Below are positions 26,953 to 36,189 of a stretch of DNA of 64,000 nucleotides, one piece after another. The position numbers and the translations under genes were made by a program. Position 1 is the stretch's first letter. Each line of letters begins with the position of its first letter. This DNA comes from Bacillus pumilus (GTDB lineage Bacteria > Bacillota > Bacilli > Bacillales > Bacillaceae). The notes beneath the pieces were generated by a model. The model did not search any database and was not told the origin of the DNA. It saw nothing but the letters and a program-made list of their open reading frames with translations. The stretch covers positions 1,796,272 through 1,860,271 of the forward strand of contig NZ_CP047089.1 of NCBI RefSeq assembly GCF_009937765.1. The letters are read 5' to 3'.

Positions 26953-28688
26953 ACTCGTAAGTCCAGCCCTTTCTCGCTGATTTTATGAAAGTGTTCATCT
27001 AGAAAGTGAGACGGATCTACTGGCTCTTGTCTCTTCTTTGCTGTAATCCCTGTAAGGCTATACCCTAAGGCATTTAAATTCTCCCGAACAGCTGGAATCA
27101 TCGGATTAATGATTCCTTGAAGTTCATGACCAGTTTCAACTGTAATTGACATAACCTTTTGCTGAATCGTACAGTCGATTAATGTTTCCTCGAGGTTTTC
27201 CATGTTTAAGTAAAACATGAGCCGACACTGAGAAATATCTATAGACCCATCTTTTTTCTTATGTCCTTTTAGAATAAAGGTTAAATCTTGAACACTATGT
27301 TTTGAAAAGAGCGGATAAGAGACTATCATTTGGCTGATGGTTTGATTTTCCTGCTGCACAAATAACTGCCCGTTCAATCTATGAAACAATTGATCGACTT
27401 CTTTTTTTACGGGCTCTGGTAAATCAGACTGCCTCACATCATTTAAAACGAGCTTTAATTGGTGAAGCTCCTGATTTTTTACATCCTGACTGCCTTTTTC
27501 GAGTAGTTTCAGCATACCGATTTCATCACGTACACCTATTGCCTTTTTCATCGTCATGAGTAAATCGAGCACATCGGTTTTATTGCTTAATACGGGTTCC
27601 GTCTGCTGTACCACCTGAGCCAATGCTTTCGCCTCTGTTTTTGACAGGAACGGAAATTCTTTTTGGAGCACAGTTGCTTTTGCATCCTGCTGAGATCCTG
27701 CCTGCTGAAGCCCTTGCAGCAATGACGTGAGCTGTTTTAAGTTAGGCTCTTGCTGCCCATCTGCACCTTGTTTCATCAAACTTGTAAGTATCCGCTCAAT
27801 TTGCTGAGGCGGGATTTGCAGCTCTTTTGGACTTGTTGATTGCTGCACGTTAGATTGAATAACTTGGGTCGTCTGACGCTCTTGTGCTACTGGGTTCTGA
27901 CTAGTTTCTTTTGGTTGAGACAGATTAGGTTGAGGCACTACAGGTAGATTTCCTCCTTGCTTCGCCGCCCCTTCTCTCGCTGCTAGAAGGAGCGATAAGA
28001 GCTTTTCTGCATGGACAGTTGTCTCAGCACCTATAACTGATCGAACGGCTTGTGTAAGGGCCTGTGTGGCGTCTGAGTGCTTCGGGAGCTGTGTTAAGCG
28101 TTCTAGCAGCGCTGTTATATCCTGATGGAGAGCAGAGGATGATTTCACGGCTAAAATGGATTGAAGTACTCCTTCCTGAATCGGCAAGTCTTTTTTTAAA
28201 GCAAATAGGAGTGACTGGAGACCTTTTTTCACATCAGCTCCTTGAAGCTGTTCGATCCATTTCACTGCCGTTTTTAATTCTGCCTCATTGATGACGGACT
28301 TTTCTTTTAAAAAAGCTGTAGCTGTTAAGATGTTTTCAAGTCCGTTTTTCAGAGAGAGACCTTCTAATAATTTGGCAGCTGCATCCTTTAATGTCTTAGG
28401 ATCTTGGTCAAATTGCTGGACTGGCCTTAGTTTATTGAGGCTGCCTCCACCCTCTTGTTCAAATTGGAACCAATAAAATGCGTCTGCTTTGAGCTGAGCC
28501 GCTAGCTGCGCTTTTATTTTTGTTGAGCCTATTTGAACAAGGACCGTATCATCTCCGAGCATTTTCAGTACTTTACCGAGAATCAACCGATGCACATTTT
28601 CCTTTCCTTCGGTGTTTAATGGCACAGCTTCTGCCGTATTCAGCCGGCTATTCAGTGCTGTATGTATATCCTCAACTCTTGTCATCAC
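26949..28688 (-). CDS. ylqG: FliK-like protein YlqG of unknown function
   Basis: A 579-residue soluble-looking protein. An N-terminal beta-rich segment (about 30-75, LILGKVLKMLGDDTVLVQIG) is followed by a long Leu/Gln-rich helical region and a Gln/Pro/Thr-rich low-complexity linker (about 245-305). The C-terminal part (about 465-560) has the pattern of the FliK Flg_hook domain: a strand-rich stretch with CRLMFYLNMENLEETLIDCTIQ, then a helix and RENLNALGYSL. No signal peptide or membrane segment is visible. With ylqH it forms a pair that mirrors FliK and FlhB-C, but it lies 18 kb from fliK between rnhB and sucC. The role is unknown. Confidence 0.8.
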   Translation of the reverse strand: MMTRVEDIHTALNSRLNTAEAVPLNTEGKENVHRLILGKVLKMLGDDTVLVQIGSTKIKAQLAAQLKADAFYWFQFEQEGGGSLNKLRPVQQFDQDPKTLKDAAAKLLEGLSLKNGLENILTATAFLKEKSVINEAELKTAVKWIEQLQGADVKKGLQSLLFALKKDLPIQEGVLQSILAVKSSSALHQDITALLERLTQLPKHSDATQALTQAVRSVIGAETTVHAEKLLSLLLAAREGAAKQGGNLPVVPQPNLSQPKETSQNPVAQERQTTQVIQSNVQQSTSPKELQIPPQQIERILTSLMKQGADGQQEPNLKQLTSLLQGLQQAGSQQDAKATVLQKEFPFLSKTEAKALAQVVQQTEPVLSNKTDVLDLLMTMKKAIGVRDEIGMLKLLEKGSQDVKNQELHQLKLVLNDVRQSDLPEPVKKEVDQLFHRLNGQLFVQQENQTISQMIVSYPLFSKHSVQDLTFILKGHKKKDGSIDISQCRLMFYLNMENLEETLIDCTIQQKVMSITVETGHELQGIINPMIPAVRENLNALGYSLTGITAKKRQEPVDPSHFLDEHFHKISEKGLDLRV

Positions 28689-28712
28689 AGGCAGCCTCCT
28701 TAGGTCAAAAAT

Positions 28713-29477
28713 TTATGATATAACGGATTTCACCGGCGCAAATGATAATCGATGGATTGGGGCAGCTCCATGTGTTTGAATGGCAGCCAGATGCTCTTTT
28801 GTTCCGTATCCTTTATGTTTTTCAAATTGATACTCAGGGTACTGACGCCCGTATTCTTCCATCATCTGATCTCTTGTCACCTTTGCAATACATGCACCTG
28901 CTGCGATAGATGCACTTTTTGCGTCTCCTTTGATGATATTCTCCTGGTGAATAGGAAGCGGGAGCGTCATGGCATCTATGAGTAGATAATCAGGTGTATG
29001 AGTTAATTGCTCCACTGCTCTCACCATCGCCAGTCTTGATGCCTCGTAAATATTGATTTCATCAATCGTAGCCGCATCAACAATGCCGATTCCGATATCA
29101 AGTGCTTCTTTCTGAATCAAGTCATAATATGCCAATCTTTTTTTCTCAGATAATTGTTTTGAGTCGTTTAAACCGAGCAGGACTGTATCGTCCTTTAATA
29201 TGACAGCTGCTGCGACAACGGGGCCTGCCAGCGGTCCTCTTCCTGCTTCATCTATTCCAGCAATACATGTGTATCCCTGCGCCTTCGCATTGTTTTCAAA
29301 TTGCAGCATCTCATGCCATGCTGCATGAAGTTGCTGCTGCTTTTCTCTCTCTTTGTGCCACTTCTCTATCAGTCTTTGGACACTTTTTCTCTTGTCATCT
29401 TTTACAAGCTCATGAATGTATGACTCATCTTGCGAATGCTTTTCTATCAATTCTTTTATTTGTTTCACTGTGTACAT
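28713..29477 (-). CDS. rnhB: Ribonuclease HII
   Basis: RNase HII removes ribonucleotides from DNA and RNA-DNA hybrids. The 254-residue product has an N-terminal helical extension (about 1-65) and the catalytic core with IAGIDEAGRGPLAGPV (acidic DE pair), the downstream Asp in YLLIDAMTLPL, GDAKSASIAAGACIAKV and KHKGYGTKEH. The ATG at 29477 gives the family start, although GGAGG is 14 bases away; a TTG at 29522 would add 15 residues and lies within the upstream terminator. It heads the rnhB-ylqG-ylqH group. Confidence 0.96.
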   Translation of the reverse strand: MYTVKQIKELIEKHSQDESYIHELVKDDKRKSVQRLIEKWHKEREKQQQLHAAWHEMLQFENNAKAQGYTCIAGIDEAGRGPLAGPVVAAAVILKDDTVLLGLNDSKQLSEKKRLAYYDLIQKEALDIGIGIVDAATIDEINIYEASRLAMVRAVEQLTHTPDYLLIDAMTLPLPIHQENIIKGDAKSASIAAGACIAKVTRDQMMEEYGRQYPEYQFEKHKGYGTKEHLAAIQTHGAAPIHRLSFAPVKSVIS

Positions 29478-29519
29478 AGGCTTTTTGTCAGCCTCCTTCT
29501 TTATATCGGCAGTTTTCCG

Positions 29520-29553
29520 CAAAAAATAAAGACCCGCATGAGCTGCGTGTCTT
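29520..29553 (-). terminator. Intrinsic terminator after rbgA
   Basis: Minus strand AAAGAC-ACGC-loop-GCGG-GTCTTT followed by ATTTTTT, directly after the rbgA stop. It sits between rbgA and rnhB, so rnhB-ylqG-ylqH depend on read-through or on a promoter I could not identify. Confidence 0.8.
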
Positions 29554-30401
29554 TAGCTTTCAGGCTTCTCAAAAGTGAGGGGACCAAATTTTTCAGTTCG
29601 AATATCCCGAATAATGATTTCGGTGGTTTTGTCGTAATTAATAAATCCACCGCTCATGAGACAGCCGCGCTTTGTACCTATTGCATCAAACAGCTCAGCC
29701 GTATCTTCAGGAATGTCTGTTAGGTCATAGCGCTTTTTTAATCTCTCTGGATAGTTTTCTTCTAGAAAGCGAAGTCCATACACAGCGACATCCTGTAAGT
29801 TAATGATAGAATCTTTGATCGCTCCAGTTACTGCTAGCCTGAGCCCTACTTTCTCATCTTCAAACTTCGGCCAGAGGATTCCAGGTGTATCGAGCAGTTC
29901 CAATTCTTTCCCTACCTTCACCCATTGCTGTGAGGTGGTAATACCAGGACGGTCTCCTGTTTTGGCAATGTTCTTTTTCGCTAAACGATTGATTAAGGTC
30001 GATTTCCCGACATTGGGAATTCCGATAATCAGCGCCCGAATTGCACGTGGTTTGACACCTTTGGCTTTCATGCGGTCGAATTTTTCTTTTAAGATTTCTT
30101 TTGAAGTTGTGATGATCTGGTTTAACCCTTGTCCATCGACAGAGTTAATAGCAAGTGACCGAACGCCTTGCTGCTCAAAGTGCGCCTGCCACTCCTTTGT
30201 CACACGAGGATCCGCTTTATCCGCTTTGTTTAATAGCATGATTTTGGGTTTGTTCTGAAGGATTTCTTCGATCATTGGGTTTCTAGAGGACATCGGAATT
30301 CTAGCATCGGTTAATTCAAATACGATGTCGATGAGCTTTAATTTTTCTGTGACTTCACGTCTTGCTTTTGCCATATGGCCTGGAAACCATTGAATCGTCA
30401 T
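29553..30401 (-). CDS. rbgA: Ribosome biogenesis GTPase RbgA
   Basis: Essential GTPase for late assembly of the 50S subunit, acting at the central protuberance and needed for L16 incorporation. The 282-residue protein is circularly permuted: G4 NKAD (58-61) precedes G1 GIPNVGKS (127-134), with DTPG (G3) further on, and a C-terminal helical domain follows. The ATG at 30401 gives the family start [16 protein letters not shown] and the exact family length; longer in-frame starts would include the rplS terminator. RplS, a large subunit protein, is encoded just upstream. Confidence 0.98.
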   Translation of the reverse strand: MTIQWFPGHMAKARREVTEKLKLIDIVFELTDARIPMSSRNPMIEEILQNKPKIMLLNKADKADPRVTKEWQAHFEQQGVRSLAINSVDGQGLNQIITTSKEILKEKFDRMKAKGVKPRAIRALIIGIPNVGKSTLINRLAKKNIAKTGDRPGITTSQQWVKVGKELELLDTPGILWPKFEDEKVGLRLAVTGAIKDSIINLQDVAVYGLRFLEENYPERLKKRYDLTDIPEDTAELFDAIGTKRGCLMSGGFINYDKTTEIIIRDIRTEKFGPLTFEKPES

Positions 30402-30442
30402 ATGTGCACCTTCTCTTCTATCGATTATCTCTATACATTGTA

Positions 30443-30482
30443 CAAAAAAAGAGCCTGTTACAGGTAACAAGCTCTTTCTTTT
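30443..30482 (-). terminator. Intrinsic terminator after rplS
   Basis: Minus strand AAAGAGC-TTGTTAC paired with GTAACA-GGCTCTTT, then seven T. It lies between rplS and rbgA, which makes rplS largely monocistronic apart from read-through. Confidence 0.9.
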
Positions 30483-30489
30483 GATATCA

Positions 30490-30930
<441 letters not shown>

Positions 30931-30939
30931 ACAAGTAGT

Positions 30940-30968
30940 ATCATACCATACCTATATGCAGTGTGCAA
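30940..30968 (-). promoter_or_regulatory. Candidate SigA promoter of rplS
   Basis: Minus strand TTGCAC (30963-30968), 17-base spacer, TATGAT (30940-30945). The -10 is strong, the -35 matches in its first three bases. It starts the leader of rplS. Confidence 0.6.
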
Positions 30969-30974
30969 TACAAT

Positions 30975-31709
30975 CTAGTCATTATGAAGCTGCCAAAGCC
31001 ATCTTTTTTCTTCTTCTGTTAACGTTTTGCAAGAATCGATCAAATCTGGCCGTCTTGTATAAGTTCGCTTCAAAGATTCTTTGCGCCGCCACTCTTCTAT
31101 TTTGGCATGATTTCCAGAAAGGAGCACATCCGGCACTTTTAGTCCTTTATAATCGGCTGGCCTTGTATAGTGAGGATGCTCTAGCAAACCTGTACTAAAT
31201 GAATCTTCAATGTGAGACGCTTCTTTTCCAAGCACATGAGGCAAAAGCCTGACCACACTGTCTGCAATCATCATCGCTGGCAGCTCTCCGCCTGTGAGAA
31301 CGAAATCTCCGATTGAGATTTCATCTGTGACAAGATGCTCCCTGATGCGCTCATCGTAGCCTTCATAATGGCCGCAAATGAACATAAGGTGTTCTTCTTT
31401 TGCAAGTTCTTCTGCCTTCTTTTGGGTATATCTTTCTCCTTGAGGACAGACAAGAATAATTCGGGGCTTCTTGCTTGCTTTGTTCGTCAAATCTTCTACC
31501 GCATCGAATACGGGCTGAGCTTTCAGTACCATACCAGCACCGCCGCCATACGGATAGTCATCTACTGTTTTATGCTTATGATCCGAATACTCTCTAAAAT
31601 TGACAACATTGAATGAGACAGCTTCTTTCTCCTGTGCCTTTTTCAAGATCGATGAGTGGAGCACACCTTCGAACATTTCAGGAAAAAGTGTTAAGAAGTC
31701 GATTTTCAT
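30975..31709 (-). CDS. trmD: tRNA m1G37 methyltransferase TrmD
   Basis: SPOUT-family enzyme that methylates G37 next to the anticodon using SAM, preventing frameshifts. The 244-residue protein starts [15 protein letters not shown] and shows the trefoil-knot SAM-binding region with [24 protein letters not shown] and [15 protein letters not shown]. Length is normal. It overlaps rimM by four bases, within the conserved rpsP-khpA-ylqD-rimM-trmD-rplS order. Confidence 0.99.
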   Translation of the reverse strand: MKIDFLTLFPEMFEGVLHSSILKKAQEKEAVSFNVVNFREYSDHKHKTVDDYPYGGGAGMVLKAQPVFDAVEDLTNKASKKPRIILVCPQGERYTQKKAEELAKEEHLMFICGHYEGYDERIREHLVTDEISIGDFVLTGGELPAMMIADSVVRLLPHVLGKEASHIEDSFSTGLLEHPHYTRPADYKGLKVPDVLLSGNHAKIEEWRRKESLKRTYTRRPDLIDSCKTLTEEEKRWLWQLHND

Positions 31710-32230
31710 TCGTCAATGAGTCCTTCCATCACTTCAATGTGTATGGTTTTAGATGAGATATCGATCTTTTTGACGACAGATGGAATATAAGGAATCAAGG
31801 CATCTTTTTTGCCTTTTCTTCCGACCACCCAGACATCATTTGCCCCTGGTGTTAAAATCTCTTTGATTTGCCCGACAAGCTGATCCTCTTCATCGTATAC
31901 TTCACAGCCAATGATTTGGTGGAAATAAAACTCTCCTTCATCTAAAGAGCCGAGATGTTCTTTTTCTACTTTTAAGATTGATTCTTTCAATAGCTCTGCT
32001 TCATTTAATGAGCTAATTTCTTCAAATGTGAGCAAATCAAACTGTTTATGCTGCCTATGTGATGCGACAGTGACTTTCAGCGGCTCCCCTTGACCTTGTT
32101 TAAAGATATAGAGGACGCTTCCTTTTTTGTAACGCTCTTCTGGGAAATCTGTCTTTGACACGACGCGTACTTCTCCGCGTACTCCGTGTGTATTGACAAT
32201 CTTTCCAACATTCAACCATTCTTGTTCCAT
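31706..32230 (-). CDS. rimM: Ribosome maturation factor RimM
   Basis: Assists assembly of the 30S head around S19. The 174-residue product has the N-terminal RimM domain ([19 protein letters not shown]) and a C-terminal PRC-barrel domain ([19 protein letters not shown] to the end). The ATG at 32230 is preferred: AGGGGTGA lies eight bases upstream and the length equals the family's. A GTG at 32242 overlapping the ylqD stop is the alternative. Confidence 0.97.
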   Translation of the reverse strand: MEQEWLNVGKIVNTHGVRGEVRVVSKTDFPEERYKKGSVLYIFKQGQGEPLKVTVASHRQHKQFDLLTFEEISSLNEAELLKESILKVEKEHLGSLDEGEFYFHQIIGCEVYDEEDQLVGQIKEILTPGANDVWVVGRKGKKDALIPYIPSVVKKIDISSKTIHIEVMEGLIDE

Positions 32231-32238
32231 GTTCTCAA

Positions 32239-32625
32239 TCACCCCTGACGTATTTCCACAATGGTGCCGTCTTTCACAACGATGACATTATCTTGCATTT
32301 TGTCATCCCATTTATCACCTATGTTCACTTCAACCAGCGCATCCACTTCTGTCTCTTTCATTTCACTTCCAAGCGGCAAAATATGCAGCTGCTCTACTTG
32401 AAAGTCAATTTGCTGGATTTTCTCCTGCCGTTTATCGATGGCTTTTTGAAATTGAGGGATGGCTTCTTGCTGATATGGTTCTTTTTCATGTTTTTTCAGT
32501 TGAAAATATAGTTGATTGCATTCACGCTCTAGTCTTTCTTTTTTCTCCAAAAAAGTCGTTAACAGTTTGTCCTTACTGCTTTCAGTTAATACTTGCATGA
32601 CGGTGACATGTTGAATGATCTGCAT
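32239..32625 (-). CDS. ylqD: YlqD family protein of unknown function
   Basis: A 128-residue cytoplasmic protein conserved at this place in Bacilli. The N-terminal 30 residues ([21 protein letters not shown]) are followed by a Lys/Glu/Gln-rich coiled coil (about 25-80) and a C-terminal beta-rich segment with [16 protein letters not shown] and [10 protein letters not shown]. No catalytic motif is recognised. The ATG at 32625 agrees with the family start although AAAGGA is unusually close. Context between khpA and rimM suggests a link to ribosome or RNA function, but that is inference. Confidence 0.85.
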   Translation of the reverse strand: MQIIQHVTVMQVLTESSKDKLLTTFLEKKERLERECNQLYFQLKKHEKEPYQQEAIPQFQKAIDKRQEKIQQIDFQVEQLHILPLGSEMKETEVDALVEVNIGDKWDDKMQDNVIVVKDGTIVEIRQG

Positions 32626-32666
32626 CTTCCTTTTTGTCCCCCTATCCGAAGGCATTTGTCCTCTAC

Positions 32667-32698
32667 AGTATAACGAAAAATAGATTTAAACGTGTAAA
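32667..32698 (-). promoter_or_regulatory. Weak promoter-like hexamers upstream of ylqD
   Basis: Minus strand TTTACA (32693-32698) and TATACT (32667-32672) separated by 20 bases, longer than a normal SigA spacer. It lies directly after the terminator behind khpA, where an internal promoter would be needed. Confidence 0.3.
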
Positions 32699-32731
32699 AA
32701 AAGGGGAGGTCCTAAGCCCTCTCCCTTTTTA
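32696..32731 (-). terminator. Intrinsic terminator after khpA
   Basis: Minus strand AAAAAGGGAG paired with CTCCCC-TTTTT (one bulged base) around a purine-rich loop, with T tract, starting in the khpA stop region. It separates rpsP-khpA from ylqD-rimM-trmD, possibly with partial read-through. Confidence 0.75.
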
Positions 32732-32973
32732 GTCAGCAATCTCAAGTTGAACTTTCTTAGAAGACTCTGCACTTGCTGCAAACATGACTGTTCGTATCGC
32801 TTTTGCTGTACGTCCCTGCTTTCCGATCACCTTTCCGGTATCTTCAGCATTGACAGACAGTGTGTAAATCACTTGCTCATCTTTTTCTAATGAAGATACG
32901 TGAATATCTTCAGGGAAATCAACAAGTGGCTCGACGATGGACACAATCAATTCTTCCAAGGACAGCTCATTCA

Positions 32974-32974
<1 letters not shown>
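32729..32974 (-). CDS. khpA: RNA-binding KH domain protein KhpA
   Basis: Small single-KH-domain RNA-binding protein (YlqC). The 81-residue product contains the KH GxxG loop as GKQG (51-54) within DTGKVIGKQGRTAKAIRT. In other Firmicutes it pairs with KhpB and affects cell division and elongation. It starts at a TAATG junction with rpsP, overlapping its stop by one base, and is followed by a terminator. Confidence 0.95.
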
Positions 32975-33270
<296 letters not shown>

Positions 33271-33280
33271 TCAACAAGAT

Positions 33281-33312
33281 AGTATATTAACAATGATAAA
33301 AGGGTTTGTAAA
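33281..33312 (-). promoter_or_regulatory. Weak promoter-like hexamers upstream of rpsP
   Basis: Minus strand TTTACA (33307-33312) and TATACT (33281-33286) with a 20-base spacer. The 105-base gap between ffh and rpsP has nothing else recognisable. The spacing is outside the usual SigA range. Confidence 0.35.
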
Positions 33313-33351
33313 GTGTTTTTTCTTAACAACGGTTTTATCATGTATAACCAA

Positions 33352-34692
33352 TTACATAAATGGTAATTTAAAGCCTTTTTTCTTTCCTTTGGACATGTTG
33401 GTCATTTGCTTCATCATCTTTTTCATTTCGTCAAATTGCTTTAAAAGGCGATTGACTTCCTGTACAGATGTTCCGCTTCCTTTTGCAATCCGTTTTCTTC
33501 GGCTTGCATTGATGACCTCTGGCTGTTCTTTTTCCTCGGTCGTCATTGATTTAATGATCGCTTCGATGTGATTGAGCTGCTTTTCGTCTACTTGGACGTT
33601 TTTGAGCCCCTTCATTTTACCGGCTCCCGGCATCATTTGGATCAATTCATCGAGTGGACCCATGTTACGAACTTGGCCAAGCTGCTCGAGGAAATCATCG
33701 AGTGTAAAGCTCATGGTCCGCATTTTTTGTTCAAGCTCTTTCGCTTTATCTTGGTCCACGTTTGCCTGTGCTTTTTCAATCAGTGTAAGCACATCTCCCA
33801 TGCCAAGAATTCTTGATGCCATCCGTTCTGGGTGGAATGGTTCAATCGCGTCAAGCTTTTCACCTAGCGCGGCGAATTTAATCGGCGTATTGGTGACAGC
33901 TCGAATAGAAAGGGCTGCACCGCCTCGTGTATCACCGTCTAGTTTCGTTAGAACGACACCTGTTAAACCAAGCTGTTCATTGAAGCTTTTTGCTACATTG
34001 ACAGCATCTTGACCTGTCATAGAGTCAACAACAAGGAAAATTTCTTCTGGACTCGCTACTTCTTTTACTTTCTGAAGTTCATCCATCAATTCTTCATCAA
34101 TATGAAGGCGTCCTGCTGTATCTAAAATGACATAATCATGGTGTTCTTCTTTCGCTTTTTCGATTGCCTGTTTGGCAATCTCGACAGGACTGACTTGATC
34201 ACCTAATGAAAACACAGGCATATCAAGCTGTTTCCCTAGCGTTTGAAGCTGCTGGATCGCTGCTGGTCTGTAAATATCTGCAGCCACCATCATCGGCTTG
34301 CGATTATGTTTTTTGCGAAGTAAATTAGCAAGCTTCCCAGTTGTGGTGGTTTTACCTGCCCCTTGAAGACCAACCATCATAATGACCGTCGGAGATTTTT
34401 TCGCTACAGCGATTTTACTCTCTTCTCCGCCCATTAATTCAGTGAGCTCTTCTTTTACAACTTTAATGACCTGTTGTCCAGGGGTAAGGCTTTTCATGAC
34501 CTCTTGTCCAACTGCCCGCTCACTTACTTTTTTCACAAAGTCTTTGACTACTTTAAAATTGACGTCAGCTTCAAGAAGGGCAAGGCGAACCTCGCGCATC
34601 ATTTCTTTTACATCTTGTTCTGACACTTTTCCTTTGCCGCGGATTTTTGAAATCGTCTGCTGCAGTCGGTCGGCTAATCCTTCAAATGCCAT
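33352..34692 (-). CDS. ffh: Signal recognition particle protein Ffh
   Basis: SRP54 homologue; with scRNA it delivers membrane proteins to FtsY at the membrane. The 446-residue protein has the N domain (1-85), G domain with GLQGAGKTTTTGKLA (P loop, about 107), DTAGR and TKLDGDTRGGA, and the Met-rich M domain (about 300-446), which binds RNA and signal sequences, ending KGKKKGFKLPFM. It follows ylxM by 13 bases and is transcribed after ftsY and ylxM. Confidence 0.99.
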   Translation of the reverse strand: MAFEGLADRLQQTISKIRGKGKVSEQDVKEMMREVRLALLEADVNFKVVKDFVKKVSERAVGQEVMKSLTPGQQVIKVVKEELTELMGGEESKIAVAKKSPTVIMMVGLQGAGKTTTTGKLANLLRKKHNRKPMMVAADIYRPAAIQQLQTLGKQLDMPVFSLGDQVSPVEIAKQAIEKAKEEHHDYVILDTAGRLHIDEELMDELQKVKEVASPEEIFLVVDSMTGQDAVNVAKSFNEQLGLTGVVLTKLDGDTRGGAALSIRAVTNTPIKFAALGEKLDAIEPFHPERMASRILGMGDVLTLIEKAQANVDQDKAKELEQKMRTMSFTLDDFLEQLGQVRNMGPLDELIQMMPGAGKMKGLKNVQVDEKQLNHIEAIIKSMTTEEKEQPEVINASRRKRIAKGSGTSVQEVNRLLKQFDEMKKMMKQMTNMSKGKKKGFKLPFM

Positions 34693-34705
34693 ACTGTGCC
34701 GCCTC

Positions 34706-35038
34706 CTAATCTAATTTCTCAAGCGATTCAATTAAAGCTTCTGCTTCTTCCGTCTGAGCGGAATCTGCTACGAGCTCTCTCATTTTTTTGAGAAGTTCTT
34801 TACGCTCTTTAAATTTCTTAAACAAGAGCAGCTTTTCTTCATATTGTTCAAGCATCGCTTCAGTCCGTTTAATATTATCATAAACAGCCTGTCTTGATAC
34901 TTCATATTCATCCGCAATTTCACCGAGGGAAAAATCGTCTAGGTAGTAAAGCGACATGTAGCTCTTTTGCTTTGCGGTTAACAACGATTGATAGAAGTCA
35001 AACAAGTAGTTCATTCTCGTTGTTTTTTCAAGCGTCAT
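34706..35038 (-). CDS. ylxM: SRP-associated helix-turn-helix protein YlxM
   Basis: Small protein (110 residues) of the UPF0122/YlxM family with a sigma-70 region 4-like helix-turn-helix: [22 protein letters not shown] (about 38-59), followed by a Lys/Glu-rich coiled coil. In streptococci and Bacillus it is encoded with ffh and ftsY and modulates SRP activity. The ATG at 35038 has AGGGGAG upstream and matches the family start [17 protein letters not shown]; an upstream Met would add nine residues. Confidence 0.94.
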   Translation of the reverse strand: MTLEKTTRMNYLFDFYQSLLTAKQKSYMSLYYLDDFSLGEIADEYEVSRQAVYDNIKRTEAMLEQYEEKLLLFKKFKERKELLKKMRELVADSAQTEEAEALIESLEKLD

Positions 35039-35146
35039 GGGCTCTCTCCCCTTTGTTAAGTTCATTCCCTTTACATCAACTAAGTTTACACGGTTCTCTA
35101 CTGTGTGTCAAGTTTTTATCTTGTCACTTCATAAAGCGGCGTATAA

Positions 35147-35180
35147 ATAAAAATGCCAGCAGATTTTGCCGGCATTTTTG
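35147..35180 (-). terminator. Intrinsic terminator after ftsY
   Basis: Minus strand AAAAATGCCGGC and GCTGGCATTTTT with a seven-base loop, followed by ATTTA. It begins right after the ftsY stop and separates smc-ftsY from ylxM-ffh. Confidence 0.9.
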
Positions 35181-36167
35181 TTAGTCTTCTTGATCAATGA
35201 CGTCTGAGAATAATCCATACACATACGATTCTGCATCGAATTCTTGCAGATCGTCTACTTTTTCACCTAAACCGACAAGCTTCACAGGGATGTTTAGCTC
35301 ATTTCGAATGGCAAGGACAATCCCGCCTTTTGCAGTCCCGTCAAGCTTTGTTAAAGCAATTCCTGTCACATTCGTCGCTTTAGAAAATTCCTTCGCTTGT
35401 GCCATCGCATTTTGACCCGTTGTTGCATCGAGAGCGAGTAGCACTTCATGCGGTGCATCTGGAACCTCGCGTTCAATGACTCTCTTGACCTTCTCCAGCT
35501 CTTTCATCAAGTTGACTTTGTTTTGCAGTCTTCCTGCTGTATCACAAATAAGGACATCCGCATTTTTCGCTTTTGCTGATTGAACAGCATCATAGATGAC
35601 CGCTGCTGGGTCAGAGCCAGCCGTCTGTTTGACAACAGGCACGCCTGAACGCTCTCCCCATACTTCAAGCTGCTCAATGGCACCGGCACGGAATGTATCA
35701 CCTGCTGCCAAAATGACGGATTTTCCTTCATTTTTCAATTTATTTGCAAGTTTGCCGATCGTTGTTGTTTTCCCAACACCATTGACCCCTACAAATAAAA
35801 TGATATTTAATCGCCCGTCTTCGATATTCAGCGCAGAGATTTGTTCCTCTCCGCTATTATAGATTTCAACCAGTTTTTCAGAGATGACCGATTGAACTTC
35901 ACTTGGGTCTTGAATGTTTCTTAGTTTTACTTCTTTCTTCAGCTCATCAATCAGTTCCATCACCGTTGTGAAACCAACATCTGCTCCGATCAGAACTTCT
36001 TCTAATTCTTCAAAAAAGTCTTCATCCACTTTACGGTAGCGTGAAATGAGTTCGTTTACTCTTCCTTGAAAGGAGTTTCTCGTTTTTTCAAGTCCATCTT
36101 TAAACTTTTCTGATACTGAATCGGTTTGCTGTGTAAATTTTTCTTTTAATTTCTTAAAAAAGCTCAT
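35181..36167 (-). CDS. ftsY: SRP receptor FtsY
   Basis: Membrane-associated GTPase that receives the SRP-ribosome complex. The 328-residue protein has an N-terminal amphipathic basic region (FFKKLKEKFTQQ), N domain and G domain with VGVNGVGKTTTIGKLA (P loop, about 128), DTFRAGAIEQL, DTAGR and TKLDGTAKGG. It lacks the long acidic A domain of E. coli FtsY, as usual in Bacillus. It follows smc by 22 bases. Confidence 0.99.
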   Translation of the reverse strand: MSFFKKLKEKFTQQTDSVSEKFKDGLEKTRNSFQGRVNELISRYRKVDEDFFEELEEVLIGADVGFTTVMELIDELKKEVKLRNIQDPSEVQSVISEKLVEIYNSGEEQISALNIEDGRLNIILFVGVNGVGKTTTIGKLANKLKNEGKSVILAAGDTFRAGAIEQLEVWGERSGVPVVKQTAGSDPAAVIYDAVQSAKAKNADVLICDTAGRLQNKVNLMKELEKVKRVIEREVPDAPHEVLLALDATTGQNAMAQAKEFSKATNVTGIALTKLDGTAKGGIVLAIRNELNIPVKLVGLGEKVDDLQEFDAESYVYGLFSDVIDQED

Positions 36168-36189
36168 TTGGTTCCAAAACCTCCTTTAA

